The notes under the pieces: model-generated
The model's input: the letters and a program-made list of their open reading frames with translations, nothing else
Databases searched by the model: none
What the model was told of the DNA's origin: nothing
Part shown: positions 1 to 6,722 of the stretch, piece by piece
How positions within the stretch are numbered: the first letter of the stretch is position 1
Layout: each line of letters starts with the position of its first letter
Position numbers and translations under genes: made by a program
Origin: an uncultured Rhodospirillales bacterium
GTDB taxonomy: Bacteria > Pseudomonadota > Alphaproteobacteria > Acetobacterales > Acetobacteraceae
DNA: 7,717 nt
Direction of reading: 5' to 3'
Assembly (NCBI GenBank): GCA_903932545.1
Contig: CAIZGT010000133.1
Location: forward strand, 1 to 7,717

Positions 1-71
1 CGATTTCCGTCCAGCACCACCACGCGGGTTTCTTCCGCATGTGTGGCGTCGATCAGCATACGTTTGGTCAT
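1..71 (-). CDS. rne: Ribonuclease E/G, N-terminal fragment (cut by window edge)
   Basis: Read from the ATG at 71-69 on the minus strand, the fragment gives 23 full codons beginning MTKRMLIDATHAEETRVVVL and continuing DGN. This is the characteristic start of alphaproteobacterial RNase E, ahead of its S1 domain. The enzyme is an endonuclease that cuts single-stranded AU-rich RNA, starts mRNA decay, processes rRNA and tRNA, and scaffolds the degradosome. The rest lies outside the window, so the catalytic residues cannot be checked. No clear Shine-Dalgarno sequence sits 5-9 nt upstream; the only GGAG lies about 11 nt away, inside a hairpin at 79-94. Divergent from the amiC-ponA-prfB block, a neighbourhood common in alphaproteobacteria. 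Identification rests on the N-terminal motif and this context. Confidence 0.88.
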   Translation of the reverse strand, partial: MTKRMLIDATHAEETRVVVLDGN

Positions 72-78
72 TGAGTCG

Positions 79-94
79 GGAACTCCGAAGTTCC
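79..94 (-). promoter_or_regulatory. Perfect hairpin in rne leader next to the start codon
   Basis: On the minus-strand transcript, GGAACT-TCGG-AGTTCC forms a perfect 6-bp stem with a 4-nt loop, ending 7 nt before the rne ATG. The only Shine-Dalgarno-like GGAG upstream of rne is buried in the loop and stem. In enterobacteria rne mRNA is autoregulated through structured leader hairpins; a similar role here is inference from position only. Confidence 0.45.
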
Positions 95-102
95 GGCCTC
101 GC

Positions 103-122
103 GCGTTCGATGATGCGAACGC
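103..122 (-). promoter_or_regulatory. Second perfect hairpin in the rne leader
   Basis: GCGTTCG at 103-109 and CGAACGC at 116-122 are exact reverse complements, giving a 7-bp stem with a 6-nt loop. It lies 8 nt from the first hairpin on the far side from rne. No T-run follows on either strand, so it does not look like an intrinsic terminator. A folded rne 5' leader is the simplest reading. Confidence 0.4.
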
Positions 123-668
123 AGGCGCGCGATGAAGCGCGGGGAGAGCGAGCCGGATACAGGCTGTGGGATGCGAAAGAGGTGTGCCGCCAGACCTGAG
201 AGTGAGCCGTCGCGTGCAGCCCGGCGGAAGATCCGCTCGGGAGTCCAGTGCCGAAGAGGAAGCTGGAAATAAACTGCGCCACGGCGGGCCAAAAATCCTG
301 TCCAGTGCGGGCGGCTGCGTGCCATTGCGGGCGCGCCACCCCGGTTGAAACTGCTGCCGACCGAAAACGATCCCCTAACCAACCTCGCCGCTTGACCCTC
401 GGCGCGCATCGCGTGCCATCTGAGCCGATCCTCCGGGCGAAGCCATCGCGCACTGCGCGTGGTTCAGGTGGTGCCAAACAGTGCTTCGCAATCGCGCGAT
501 CCGCATGGCGGGCGGCATCATGGCCGCGCGCCATTCTGACGGCGCAGCCAATTCGCTTCCCGGTTTGAAACCAAGGCAGTGTCAAGATGGCGCAATCCGT
601 CGCGCGGCGCAAGCGATCACAGTTCGCGGCGGCGAAAGACTGGGTGAGGGGATCTACGGATTGCGCGG
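123..668. other. Long noncoding interval between rne and the higA remnant
   Basis: About 550 bases in which I find no supportable gene. The open frames on both strands have low-complexity Arg/Ala/Ser-rich translations with no recognisable motif and no good ribosome binding site. I find no tRNA, rRNA or known small-RNA signature. The part nearest rne is probably its leader and promoter region. Small inverted repeats occur, for example CGCGC-act-GCGCG at 447-459 and GGTTT-g-AAACC at 561-571, but neither is followed by a T-run. The part just upstream of 669 is where a HigB toxin would be expected if a higBA module once stood here; nothing convincing remains. Confidence 0.5.
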
Positions 669-987
669 ATGCCCAATTTTGGACTCATCAAGAGAGGACA
701 ATCTGATTTGCCGCTGAACCTCACCGTTACGGCTGCGGCGAATCGGCTGGGGATTTCCAGGCAATCGCTGTCCAAATTGCGCGATGGCCGTAATGGACTC
801 TCGGCTGAGATGGCGATCCGACTGGGAAAGGCGGACAGGGAAAGGCGAACTGGGAAAGGCGGACTGGGGCAATGCGGAAGCTAGGCTTGGAGTACAATTG
901 GCGCATGATCTTTGGCAGGCGAGGCAGCGAGCAGATAGCATTGTGGTGAAGCCATATCCCACTGCGGTGTCGGTCAACCCGAACTGA
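669..987 (+). pseudogene. higA: HigA/VapI-type antitoxin remnant, frameshifted by a tandem repeat
   Basis: The first part, from ATG 669, encodes a Cro/C1-type helix-turn-helix: residues 18-37 read LTVTAAANRLGISRQSLSKL, followed by a DGRNGLSAEMAIRLGKA stretch. This is the hallmark of HigA-family antitoxins, which bind their own promoter and neutralise a RelE-like HigB toxin. The normal C-terminal part (VQLAHDLWQARQRAD, then VVKPYP) is present but in another frame, ending at TGA 985-987. The break coincides with a 14-bp repeat at 821-862; in the present frame translation stops at TAG 882-884 after 71 codons. The N-terminal HPG motif is degraded to PNFG, and the Trp usual before the C-terminal helix is Arg. 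No HigB partner is visible. A truncated HTH protein could still be made, but decay is more likely. Confidence 0.72.
821..869 (+). repeat. 14-bp tandem repeat, three copies plus a partial fourth
   Basis: Units are 821-834 and 849-862 (both ACTGGGAAAGGCGG, identical) and 835-848 (ACAGGGAAAGGCGA, two mismatches), followed by a partial unit at 863-869 starting ACTGGGG. The array sits where the HigA reading frame breaks. Removing two units (28 bp) joins the N- and C-terminal halves in a single frame at family length, so expansion of this array is the likely inactivating event. Confidence 0.8.
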
Positions 988-1014
988 AGCACAATTCCCG
1001 CCAAAAATCCGCCA

Positions 1015-1081
1015 TCATCAGCGCGCGACATGATTTTCTATATCTCATCTGTTAGAAACCCTTCGCAAGCTCTAGGAATAT
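1015..1081 (+). promoter_or_regulatory. AT-rich patch upstream of amiC, candidate promoter region
   Basis: The GC-rich intergenic sequence gives way here to an AT-rich patch containing TTTTCTATATC (around 1034-1044) and GAATAT (1076-1081). TCATCA (1015-1020) and CTATAT (1038-1043) are spaced 17 bp apart but match the sigma-70 consensus poorly. As the only AT-rich stretch ahead of amiC-ponA-prfB it is the best place for a promoter; the exact boxes are uncertain. Confidence 0.25.
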
Positions 1082-1092
1082 AGGCCGCAATC

Positions 1093-1863
1093 GTGATCAC
1101 ACGTCGCCTGTTCATTGGCTCAGGAGTGGCCGCAAGCTTTGTATTGCCCGCTCACGCGGTGCCACAGATGCGCGCGGTGCAGCCGTTGGTGATCCTTGAC
1201 CCCGGCCATGGTGGCAAAGACCCTGGGGCGATCGGGGTCTCGGGCACTTATGAAAAGCACATCGCGCTGGCCGCCGCCCTCGAATTGCAGCGTCAGTTGC
1301 GGGCGGCGGGCAAGATGCGGGTGGAATTGACGCGCAGCACAGACGTGTTCATCCCGCTGCCCGAGCGCGTCGGCATCGCGCAGCGCAAGGGGGCGGCACT
1401 GTTTGTTTCGATGCATGCAGACGCTCTGACAGATCATTCGGTGCGTGGTGCAAGCGTTTACACGCTGGGTGACCACGCCACCGATAGCCAAACCGCATTG
1501 CTCGCCACGCGGGAGAATTCGGCGGATCGGTTCGCTGTGGGCGGCATTGGCAGCACGTCGCCCGATGTGGCGCGGATTTTGGCGAGCTTGGTGCGCGAAG
1601 AAACCCGCGCCGGATCGGCTCGCATGGCCCAACAAATGGTGGGCTCTCTGGCGCAAGATACGCGTCTGCTGCAGAACCCGTCGCGGCAAGCCGGGTTCAT
1701 GGTGCTCAAGGCGGCGGATATTCCTTCGGTGCTGGTGGAGATGGGCTTCATGTCCAACCCACAAGACGAAGCATCCCTGCGTCAGGGTGCTCATCGCGCA
1801 AAGGTTGCCGGTGCTATGAAGCGCGCGATTGAGTCGTATTTTGCCGCCCTGCCAAACGCGTGA
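1093..1863 (+). CDS. amiC: N-acetylmuramoyl-L-alanine amidase, AmiC-type (Amidase_3), Tat-exported
   Basis: A zinc hydrolase that cuts the amide bond between N-acetylmuramic acid and L-alanine in peptidoglycan, needed for daughter-cell separation. The 256-residue product has a twin-arginine signal (MITRRLFIGSG, hydrophobic to about residue 20, likely cleaved after AHA at 22), so it is exported folded to the periplasm. Amidase_3 motifs follow: DPGHGGKDPG (zinc ligand H39), E54 in YEKH, SMHADA (H108) and the catalytic VEMGFMSN (E216). The insertion at about 140-195 matches the regulatory helix region that in AmiB/AmiC blocks the active site until EnvC/NlpD-type activators bind. Unlike E. coli AmiC there is no N-terminal AMIN domain. 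The start is GTG; an in-frame TAG at 1081-1083 excludes longer versions, and the Tat motif at residues 4-5 supports it. The Shine-Dalgarno is weak. The gap to ponA is 44 bp, suggesting an operon. Confidence 0.93.
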   Translation: MITRRLFIGSGVAASFVLPAHAVPQMRAVQPLVILDPGHGGKDPGAIGVSGTYEKHIALAAALELQRQLRAAGKMRVELTRSTDVFIPLPERVGIAQRKGAALFVSMHADALTDHSVRGASVYTLGDHATDSQTALLATRENSADRFAVGGIGSTSPDVARILASLVREETRAGSARMAQQMVGSLAQDTRLLQNPSRQAGFMVLKAADIPSVLVEMGFMSNPQDEASLRQGAHRAKVAGAMKRAIESYFAALPNA

Positions 1864-1907
1864 TCATGGTTCCAGCGGGGGGTGGTTCTATGCCATAAGC
1901 CCGCCGC

Positions 1908-4535
1908 ATGTCCGATCCGTTCACCGCTGGCGAGCCTTTGGTGCCGCCGCCCGAGCCCAAACCACCTGAGCGCCCCAACCCCTCTGCCAAAAAGCGGCGT
2001 CAGGGCCTTTCGATCCTGTGGCTGTTCACCGAAATGCTGACGCTGTTGATCAGCCTTGGTGTGCTCGGCGTCGGTGTGGCTGCGGTGGTGGCCTATCACG
2101 CCTATCAACGGTTCTCCGAAGACCTGCCGGATGTGGCGGTGCTGCAATCCTATCAGCCGCGGGTGATGAGCCGGATTTATGCCGCAGACGGCAGCTTGCT
2201 GGCCGAACTTGCCACCGAGCGCCGCATTTTCGTGCCGGTCAACGCGATTCCGGCGATCGTTAAGCAGGCGTTCATCTCGGCTGAAGATCAAAATTTCTAC
2301 ACGCATCACGGTGTCGATCCGGTGGCGATCATCCGCGCCGGCGTGACGGATATCGCGCAATATGGCCAGGGCCGTCGTCCGGTGGGGGCGTCCACCATCA
2401 CCCAGCAAGTGGCGAAGAACATGCTGCTGGGCAATGAGGTGAGCCTTGCCCGCAAAGCGCGTGAGGCGTTGCTGGCACTGCGCATCGAAAAGGCGATGGG
2501 CAAGGATCACATCCTCGAACTCTATCTCAACGAGATTTATCTCGGCTTGCAGGCGTATGGCGTGGCCGCGGCGGCGCAGTCGTATTTTAACAAATCGTTG
2601 GATGAACTCACGCTGCCCGAAGCAGCCTTCCTTGCCGCCTTGCCGAAAGCGCCGAACAACTACAACCCGTTCCGCCACCCAGAGGCCGCCCGTGCGCGGC
2701 GTGATTTCGTCATCGACCGCATGCTGACCGACGGCGCGATCACCGCCGCCGAGGCCGAGGCGGCGAAATCTGAGCCGGTAAAGCCCGCCGCCTTCCGCCG
2801 GGCGGAAATCCTGGTGGGCGGCGAGTATTTCACCGAAGAAGTGCGGCGCTGGCTGGTTGAGACCTACGGCGCAGACCGTACCACGCAAGGCGGTTTGGTG
2901 ATCCGCACCACGCTGAACCCTGTCCTGCAACAGGCGGCGGATTCGTCGTTGCGCGATGGCATGTTGCGCTATGATCAGCGGCGCGGCGGCTGGCGTGGGC
3001 CGGTGTCGCACCTCGCCATTGGCGGCAATTTCCGCAGCGCGTGGGCCACCGAACTCACCGCTGTCAGCCCGCCGCCAGGTATGTTGCCGGGCTGGCAGTT
3101 GGGCGTGGTGCTGGAGACCGCAGACACCGTTGCCACGATCGGCCTGCTCGACCGAATTCCCGGAATTTCGATGGCACTCCCGCGCACATTGTCGCTCAAT
3201 CTGTCGGATGTGACGTGGGCGCGGCAAAACAAGGCGGGGCAACTCGGCCCCAATCCGCGCAAAATCACCGAGGTGGTGCAGCCGGGTGACGTGGTGATGG
3301 TGCAGCCGATCCCCGCCACCCAAGCGCGCGGCAAGAACGCAGCACGACCGGAACGGCTGGCACTGCGCCAGATACCGCTGGTGCAAGGCGCACTTGTCTC
3401 GCTTGACCCAGCAACCGGTCGCGTGCTGGCCCTTTCCGGCGGTTGGAGCTTCGCAGGCAGCCAGTTTGACCGCGTGACCCAAGCCGCGCGTCAGCCCGGT
3501 TCAAGCTTCAAGCCATTCGTTTATCTCACCGCCTTACAGATGGGCATCTCACCCTCGCAGCGTTTCCTTGATGCGCCGTTTGTGGTGGATCAAGGAGCGG
3601 CGGGCAAATGGCGGCCAGGAAATTTCGAGAACGAATTCAATGGCCCGGTGCCTCTGCGGGTGGCGTTGGAGCAATCGCTGAATCTCGTCACTGTCCGCGT
3701 GGCAGACCGAATCGGCATGAAAGCCGTGGCGAAGAATGCCATTGCCTTCCACATGGTGGATGAAATGCCCAACGTGCTTTCGGCGTCGTTGGGTGCGGTG
3801 GACACGACGGTCCTGCGCGAAGCGGGTGCCTATGCCTCCATCGCCACCGGCGGGCATGATGTAACGCCAACCCTGGTGGACACCGTGCAAGATCGCACCG
3901 GAAAGGTCATTTGGCGCTCGAAGTCACAGGTTTGCACCGGCTGCAACGATCCGAGCCAACCGCCCCGCTTGGAGGATCCGCGCCCACAGATTGCCGATCC
4001 GCAAAGCGTGTTTCAGCTCATCAACATGATGGAAGGCGTCACCACTCGCGGCACCGGCACGCTTGCGGTCGAGGGGTTGGATCGCGTTGTGGCAGGTAAA
4101 ACCGGTACCAGTCAGGATTTCCAAGACGCGTGGTTCAGCGGCTTCACGCCGGATTTGGAAACCTCGGTTTGGATCGGTTACGACACGCCAAACACACTGG
4201 GCCACAACGAAACCGGCGGCGCGCTCGCCGCGCCGGTTTGGCATGATTTCATGCAGGTGGCGCTCAAGGGGCACCCGAAGTTGAACTTTGTGGCACCTGA
4301 AGGTGTCACCCTCGCCACGTGGGACAGCGGGACCGGGCAAGTGACGGATGCCTTCAAGCCCGGCCAAGTTCCGGGAGCGTCCGAGCCGCTGAGTTCGGTG
4401 AATGACGGCAACACCGTCACACCGATCCCGCCATCCACGCAAGGCGGCCCAAGCGCCACCACCGCTGCCGTGCCGCCCGCGCCGCCCAAGCCTGCGGCCG
4501 CAGGTGTGGACACCGGGCTGGGTGGGTTGTATTGA
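1908..4535 (+). CDS. mrcA: Class A penicillin-binding protein 1A (glycosyltransferase/transpeptidase)
   Basis: Bifunctional peptidoglycan synthase: polymerises lipid II into glycan strands and cross-links stem peptides in the periplasm. The 875-residue product has a short proline-rich cytoplasmic tail ending in KKRR (28-31) and one transmembrane helix (about 34-62). The GT51 domain shows AEDQNFYTHHG (catalytic E126), GASTITQQVAKNMLL (160-174) and LNEIYLG (E209). A roughly 100-residue OB-like insert (from about 350) typical of Gram-negative PBP1A follows. The transpeptidase domain has S532-SFK (nucleophile S532, K535), SLN at 590-592 and KTGT at 731-734, so all catalytic residues of both activities are present. 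A periplasmic CxxC (C676-C679) and a Pro/Ala-rich tail (about 845-875) are less usual. ponA is an alternative symbol. The Shine-Dalgarno before ATG 1908 is weak. It lies between amiC and prfB, the usual alphaproteobacterial order. Confidence 0.96.
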   Translation: MSDPFTAGEPLVPPPEPKPPERPNPSAKKRRQGLSILWLFTEMLTLLISLGVLGVGVAAVVAYHAYQRFSEDLPDVAVLQSYQPRVMSRIYAADGSLLAELATERRIFVPVNAIPAIVKQAFISAEDQNFYTHHGVDPVAIIRAGVTDIAQYGQGRRPVGASTITQQVAKNMLLGNEVSLARKAREALLALRIEKAMGKDHILELYLNEIYLGLQAYGVAAAAQSYFNKSLDELTLPEAAFLAALPKAPNNYNPFRHPEAARARRDFVIDRMLTDGAITAAEAEAAKSEPVKPAAFRRAEILVGGEYFTEEVRRWLVETYGADRTTQGGLVIRTTLNPVLQQAADSSLRDGMLRYDQRRGGWRGPVSHLAIGGNFRSAWATELTAVSPPPGMLPGWQLGVVLETADTVATIGLLDRIPGISMALPRTLSLNLSDVTWARQNKAGQLGPNPRKITEVVQPGDVVMVQPIPATQARGKNAARPERLALRQIPLVQGALVSLDPATGRVLALSGGWSFAGSQFDRVTQAARQPGSSFKPFVYLTALQMGISPSQRFLDAPFVVDQGAAGKWRPGNFENEFNGPVPLRVALEQSLNLVTVRVADRIGMKAVAKNAIAFHMVDEMPNVLSASLGAVDTTVLREAGAYASIATGGHDVTPTLVDTVQDRTGKVIWRSKSQVCTGCNDPSQPPRLEDPRPQIADPQSVFQLINMMEGVTTRGTGTLAVEGLDRVVAGKTGTSQDFQDAWFSGFTPDLETSVWIGYDTPNTLGHNETGGALAAPVWHDFMQVALKGHPKLNFVAPEGVTLATWDSGTGQVTDAFKPGQVPGASEPLSSVNDGNTVTPIPPSTQGGPSATTAAVPPAPPKPAAAGVDTGLGGLY

Positions 4536-4570
4536 CCGCGCCCTTCCTTCCTCGGTTCACTTGGTGAGAA

Positions 4571-5702
4571 ATGTCCGCCGAATCCGACCAGCTTAACGAC
4601 CAGATCAAGCAGTCCGTGGCACTGCTGAGGAGGCATCTTTGACTGGGATGTCTCGTCCGCGCGGCTTGAAGAACTGAACCATCAGGCCGAAGACCCCGAT
4701 CTTTGGAACAACGCTGACGCCGCGCAAACCCTGATGCGTGAGCGCAACGAGATTGCCTCCAAGATGGACAACGTGCTGCGCATCACGCGCGACACGGCGG
4801 ACGCGATGGAACTCGTCGAGATGGCTGAGGCTGAGGGCGACGCTGGGATGGTCACCGACGCCATCGCCTCGCTGCGAGCTTTGGCCGAAGAGGGCAAGCG
4901 CCTCGAAATTGAAAGCCTGCTGTCTGGCGAGGCCGACCAACTCGACACATTCATCGAAATCAACGCGGGCGCAGGCGGAACTGAGGCGCAGGATTGGGCC
5001 GAGATGCTCAAGCGCATGTATCTGCGCTGGGCTGAGCGTCGCGGCTATAAAACCGTGATCCTTGATGAGTCCGAGGGCGAACAGGCGGGCATCAAATCCT
5101 GCACCATGCAAATTACCGGGCCTGCGGCTTATGGCTGGCTGAAGACAGAGGCGGGCGTGCATCGCTTGGTGCGGATTTCGCCGTTCGACTCTGCCGCGCG
5201 CAGGCAAACCAGCTTTGCCTCGGTCTGGGTTTATCCGGTGGTGGATGACACCATTGAGATCGAGATCAATCCCGCCGATCTGCGCGTTGACACCTATCGC
5301 GCGTCGGGCGCAGGCGGTCAGCACGTGAACAAAACCGAATCGGCGATCCGTCTGACCCATATTCCAACCGGGATTGTGGTGGCCTGCCAAACCGACCGCT
5401 CACAACACCGCAACCGCGCCACCGCGATGGGGATGTTGAAGGCGCGGATGTATGAGGCCGAGTTGCAAAAGCGCGAAGCGGCGGCGAATGCAACCGAGGC
5501 GACCAAGACCGAAATCGGCTGGGGGCATCAGATCCGCAACTACGTGCTGGCACCGTATCAGCTGGTGAAGGATTTGCGCACTGGCGTCGAAAAGGGCAAT
5601 CCGGATGCGGTGCTTGATGGCGGGCTAGATGATTTCATGGCGGCGGCGCTGGCGGCACGGTCGGGCGCTACACGGTCTGAGGCGAGTGCCAACGCGCAGT
5701 GA
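4571..5702 (+). CDS. prfB: Peptide chain release factor 2, with programmed +1 frameshift
   Basis: Recognises UGA and UAA stop codons in the ribosomal A site and triggers peptide release. Translation starts at ATG 4571 (GGTGAG at 4563-4568 is a plausible Shine-Dalgarno), runs 23 codons to in-frame TGA 4640-4642, then shifts +1 and continues from GAC 4641 to TGA 5700-5702, giving about 376 residues (E. coli RF2 has 365). After the shift the protein reads DWDVSSARLEELN and DPDLW, as RF2 should. Key motifs: stop-codon reading tripeptide SPF (203-205) and SGAGGQ with the catalytic GGQ at 248-250. The residue matching E. coli position 246 is Ala (A244), the common and more active form, not the Thr of E. 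coli K-12. The C-terminus has a short extra tail rich in Ala and Ser. Gap to ponA is 35 bp. A caller ignoring the shift would start at ATG 4734 and lose about 54 residues. Confidence 0.96.
4628..4643 (+). promoter_or_regulatory. prfB programmed frameshift site
   Basis: An internal Shine-Dalgarno AGGAGG (4628-4633) is followed by a 3-nt spacer CAT, the slippery codon CTT (4637-4639) and TGA C (4640-4643). This is the known RF2 autoregulatory layout: when RF2 is scarce, slow termination at UGA lets tRNA-Leu slip from CUU to UUU, and full-length RF2 is made. The spacing and the C after UGA match the E. coli site, with AGGAGG in place of AGGGGG. Confidence 0.95.
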
Positions 5703-5710
5703 GATGAAAC

Positions 5711-5730
5711 GCCGTTCCTCGCAATGACGG
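5711..5730 (-). repeat. Possible fragment of a dispersed intergenic repeat
   Basis: On the minus strand the segment reads CCGTCATTGCGAGGAACGGC. The core CGTCATTGCGAGG resembles, from memory, the start of an intergenic repeat found in many copies in various proteobacterial genomes. Only about 20 bp are present here, with weak self-complementarity. Assignment cannot be confirmed without the whole genome. Confidence 0.35.
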
Positions 5731-5734
5731 AAAT

Positions 5735-5754
5735 TTGAGTGGTTAGAAACTCAA
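5735..5754. terminator. Small hairpin between convergent prfB and tsaC, weak terminator candidate
   Basis: TTGAGT (5735-5740) and ACTCAA (5749-5754) are exact reverse complements around an 8-nt loop. The right arm overlaps the stop codon of the minus-strand tsaC gene. The position between convergent genes fits a shared terminator, but the stem is short and AT-rich and no clear T-run follows, so it may not act alone. Confidence 0.25.
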
Positions 5755-6722
5755 TCCCGCGGCGCTGCTGCCCGCTCTAGCCGATCATTGATTGCGAGCC
5801 CAAGCCCATCCTGCGGCACCGGCATCACCGCAATCCCGCGCAATCCGCCAATCCCGTCAAAATGCCGCAGTGCCTCGAACAGATGCGAAGCCGCCTCGAC
5901 CAGATCGCTTCCGATGCTGAGCTGATACACCGCGCCTGCACCCGGCAACGCTGGGCCGAACGCAATAAGCCCTTCATCCGCGCGCACCACCGTCGCATTC
6001 AACCGCACCGGCAGATCCGGCGCATAGTGCGAGAGCAGCATTCCCGGTGATCGCAATGTTTGCGAAGCCAGCGCCGCCGACAGCGGCATGCCCTTCGCGA
6101 CAGGGCCGACAGCTTCAATCAGTGCCTCCAACGTCACCCCGCCTGGACGCAGCAGGAATGGGCGCGCACCGGACAGATCGATCACGCTCGATTCCACCCC
6201 AACCGGGCAGGGGCCGGAGTCGATGATGGCGGCGATGCGCCCGTCCAGCCCGTTCAGTACATGTGCCGCCGAGGTGGGCGAGACTTGGCCTGAGCGATTG
6301 GCCGAAGGGGCGGCAATCGGGCGGCCCACGGCGCGGATCAATGCGCGGGCAATCTCGTTGTCCGGCACGCGCACCGCCAACGTGTCCAGCCCGGCACCTG
6401 CGAGCAGGGACACGTTGCAGGTGATGCGACGCGGTAGCACCATCGTCAGCGGGCCGGGCCAGAAAGTGGCAGCCAACACCCGCGCCGTCTCGTTCGCCAT
6501 CACATCAGCAAACGCGCTTTCGGCATCGGCGTAATGGCAGATCAGCGGGTTGAAATGCGGGCGACCCTTGGCATCAAACACCCGTGCGACGGCCTGATTG
6601 TTGGTGGCATCTGCGCCCAGGCCGTAAACCGTCTCGGTGCCGAATGCCACCAACTCACCCGCCAGCAGCAACGCCGCGGCACGCGCGATTCCAGCCGCGT
6701 CAGGTGCAAGTTGCTCGGTCAT
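5751..6722 (-). CDS. tsaC: L-threonylcarbamoyladenylate synthase, two-domain Sua5 type
   Basis: Makes L-threonylcarbamoyl-AMP from threonine, bicarbonate and ATP, the first step of the t6A37 modification on ANN-decoding tRNAs, finished by the TsaB/D/E set. The 323-residue protein has an N-terminal YrdC domain with TETVYGLGADA (29-39), KGRPHFNPL (52-60), FWPGPLT (87-93) and the nucleotide-binding SAN (140-142). The linker SPGMLLSHYAP (225-235) and a C-terminal Sua5 domain to the end mark it as the long Sua5/YwlC form rather than short TsaC. The usual Pro before TETVYG is Gly (residue 28), a small deviation. Its ATG (6722-6720) overlaps the cysQ stop as ATGA, so translational coupling is likely. 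The symbol tsaC is used for the function; sua5 or ywlC would also fit. Confidence 0.93.
   Translation of the reverse strand: MTEQLAPDAAGIARAAALLLAGELVAFGTETVYGLGADATNNQAVARVFDAKGRPHFNPLICHYADAESAFADVMANETARVLAATFWPGPLTMVLPRRITCNVSLLAGAGLDTLAVRVPDNEIARALIRAVGRPIAAPSANRSGQVSPTSAAHVLNGLDGRIAAIIDSGPCPVGVESSVIDLSGARPFLLRPGGVTLEALIEAVGPVAKGMPLSAALASQTLRSPGMLLSHYAPDLPVRLNATVVRADEGLIAFGPALPGAGAVYQLSIGSDLVEAASHLFEALRHFDGIGGLRGIAVMPVPQDGLGLAINDRLERAAAPRD

Noticed and set aside
68..409. Minus-strand 113-codon frame ending in an ATGA overlap with rne
   Set aside because: The overlap looks like coupling, but the translation is low-complexity, has no family resemblance and no good ribosome binding site, and it covers the leader hairpins.
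540..660. Possible HigB toxin remnant just upstream of the higA relic
   Set aside because: A short SLPGLK stretch faintly recalls HigB, but the RelE-like core is absent in all three frames, so it cannot be supported.
166..717. Several overlapping plus-strand open frames in the rne-amiC gap
   Set aside because: They overlap each other in different frames, lack Shine-Dalgarno signals and motifs, and are rich in Arg/Ala/Ser as random GC-rich sequence would be.
1791..3482. Long minus-strand open frame (563 codons) opposite amiC and mrcA
   Set aside because: It runs antisense to a PBP1A gene with all catalytic motifs. Its translation is rich in His, Arg and Gln with no recognisable domain, as expected for the shadow of a GC-rich gene.
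4734..5702. prfB as a 322-codon gene starting at 4734
   Set aside because: This removes the conserved RF2 N-terminal helices; the frameshift site and upstream frame clearly extend the gene to 4571.
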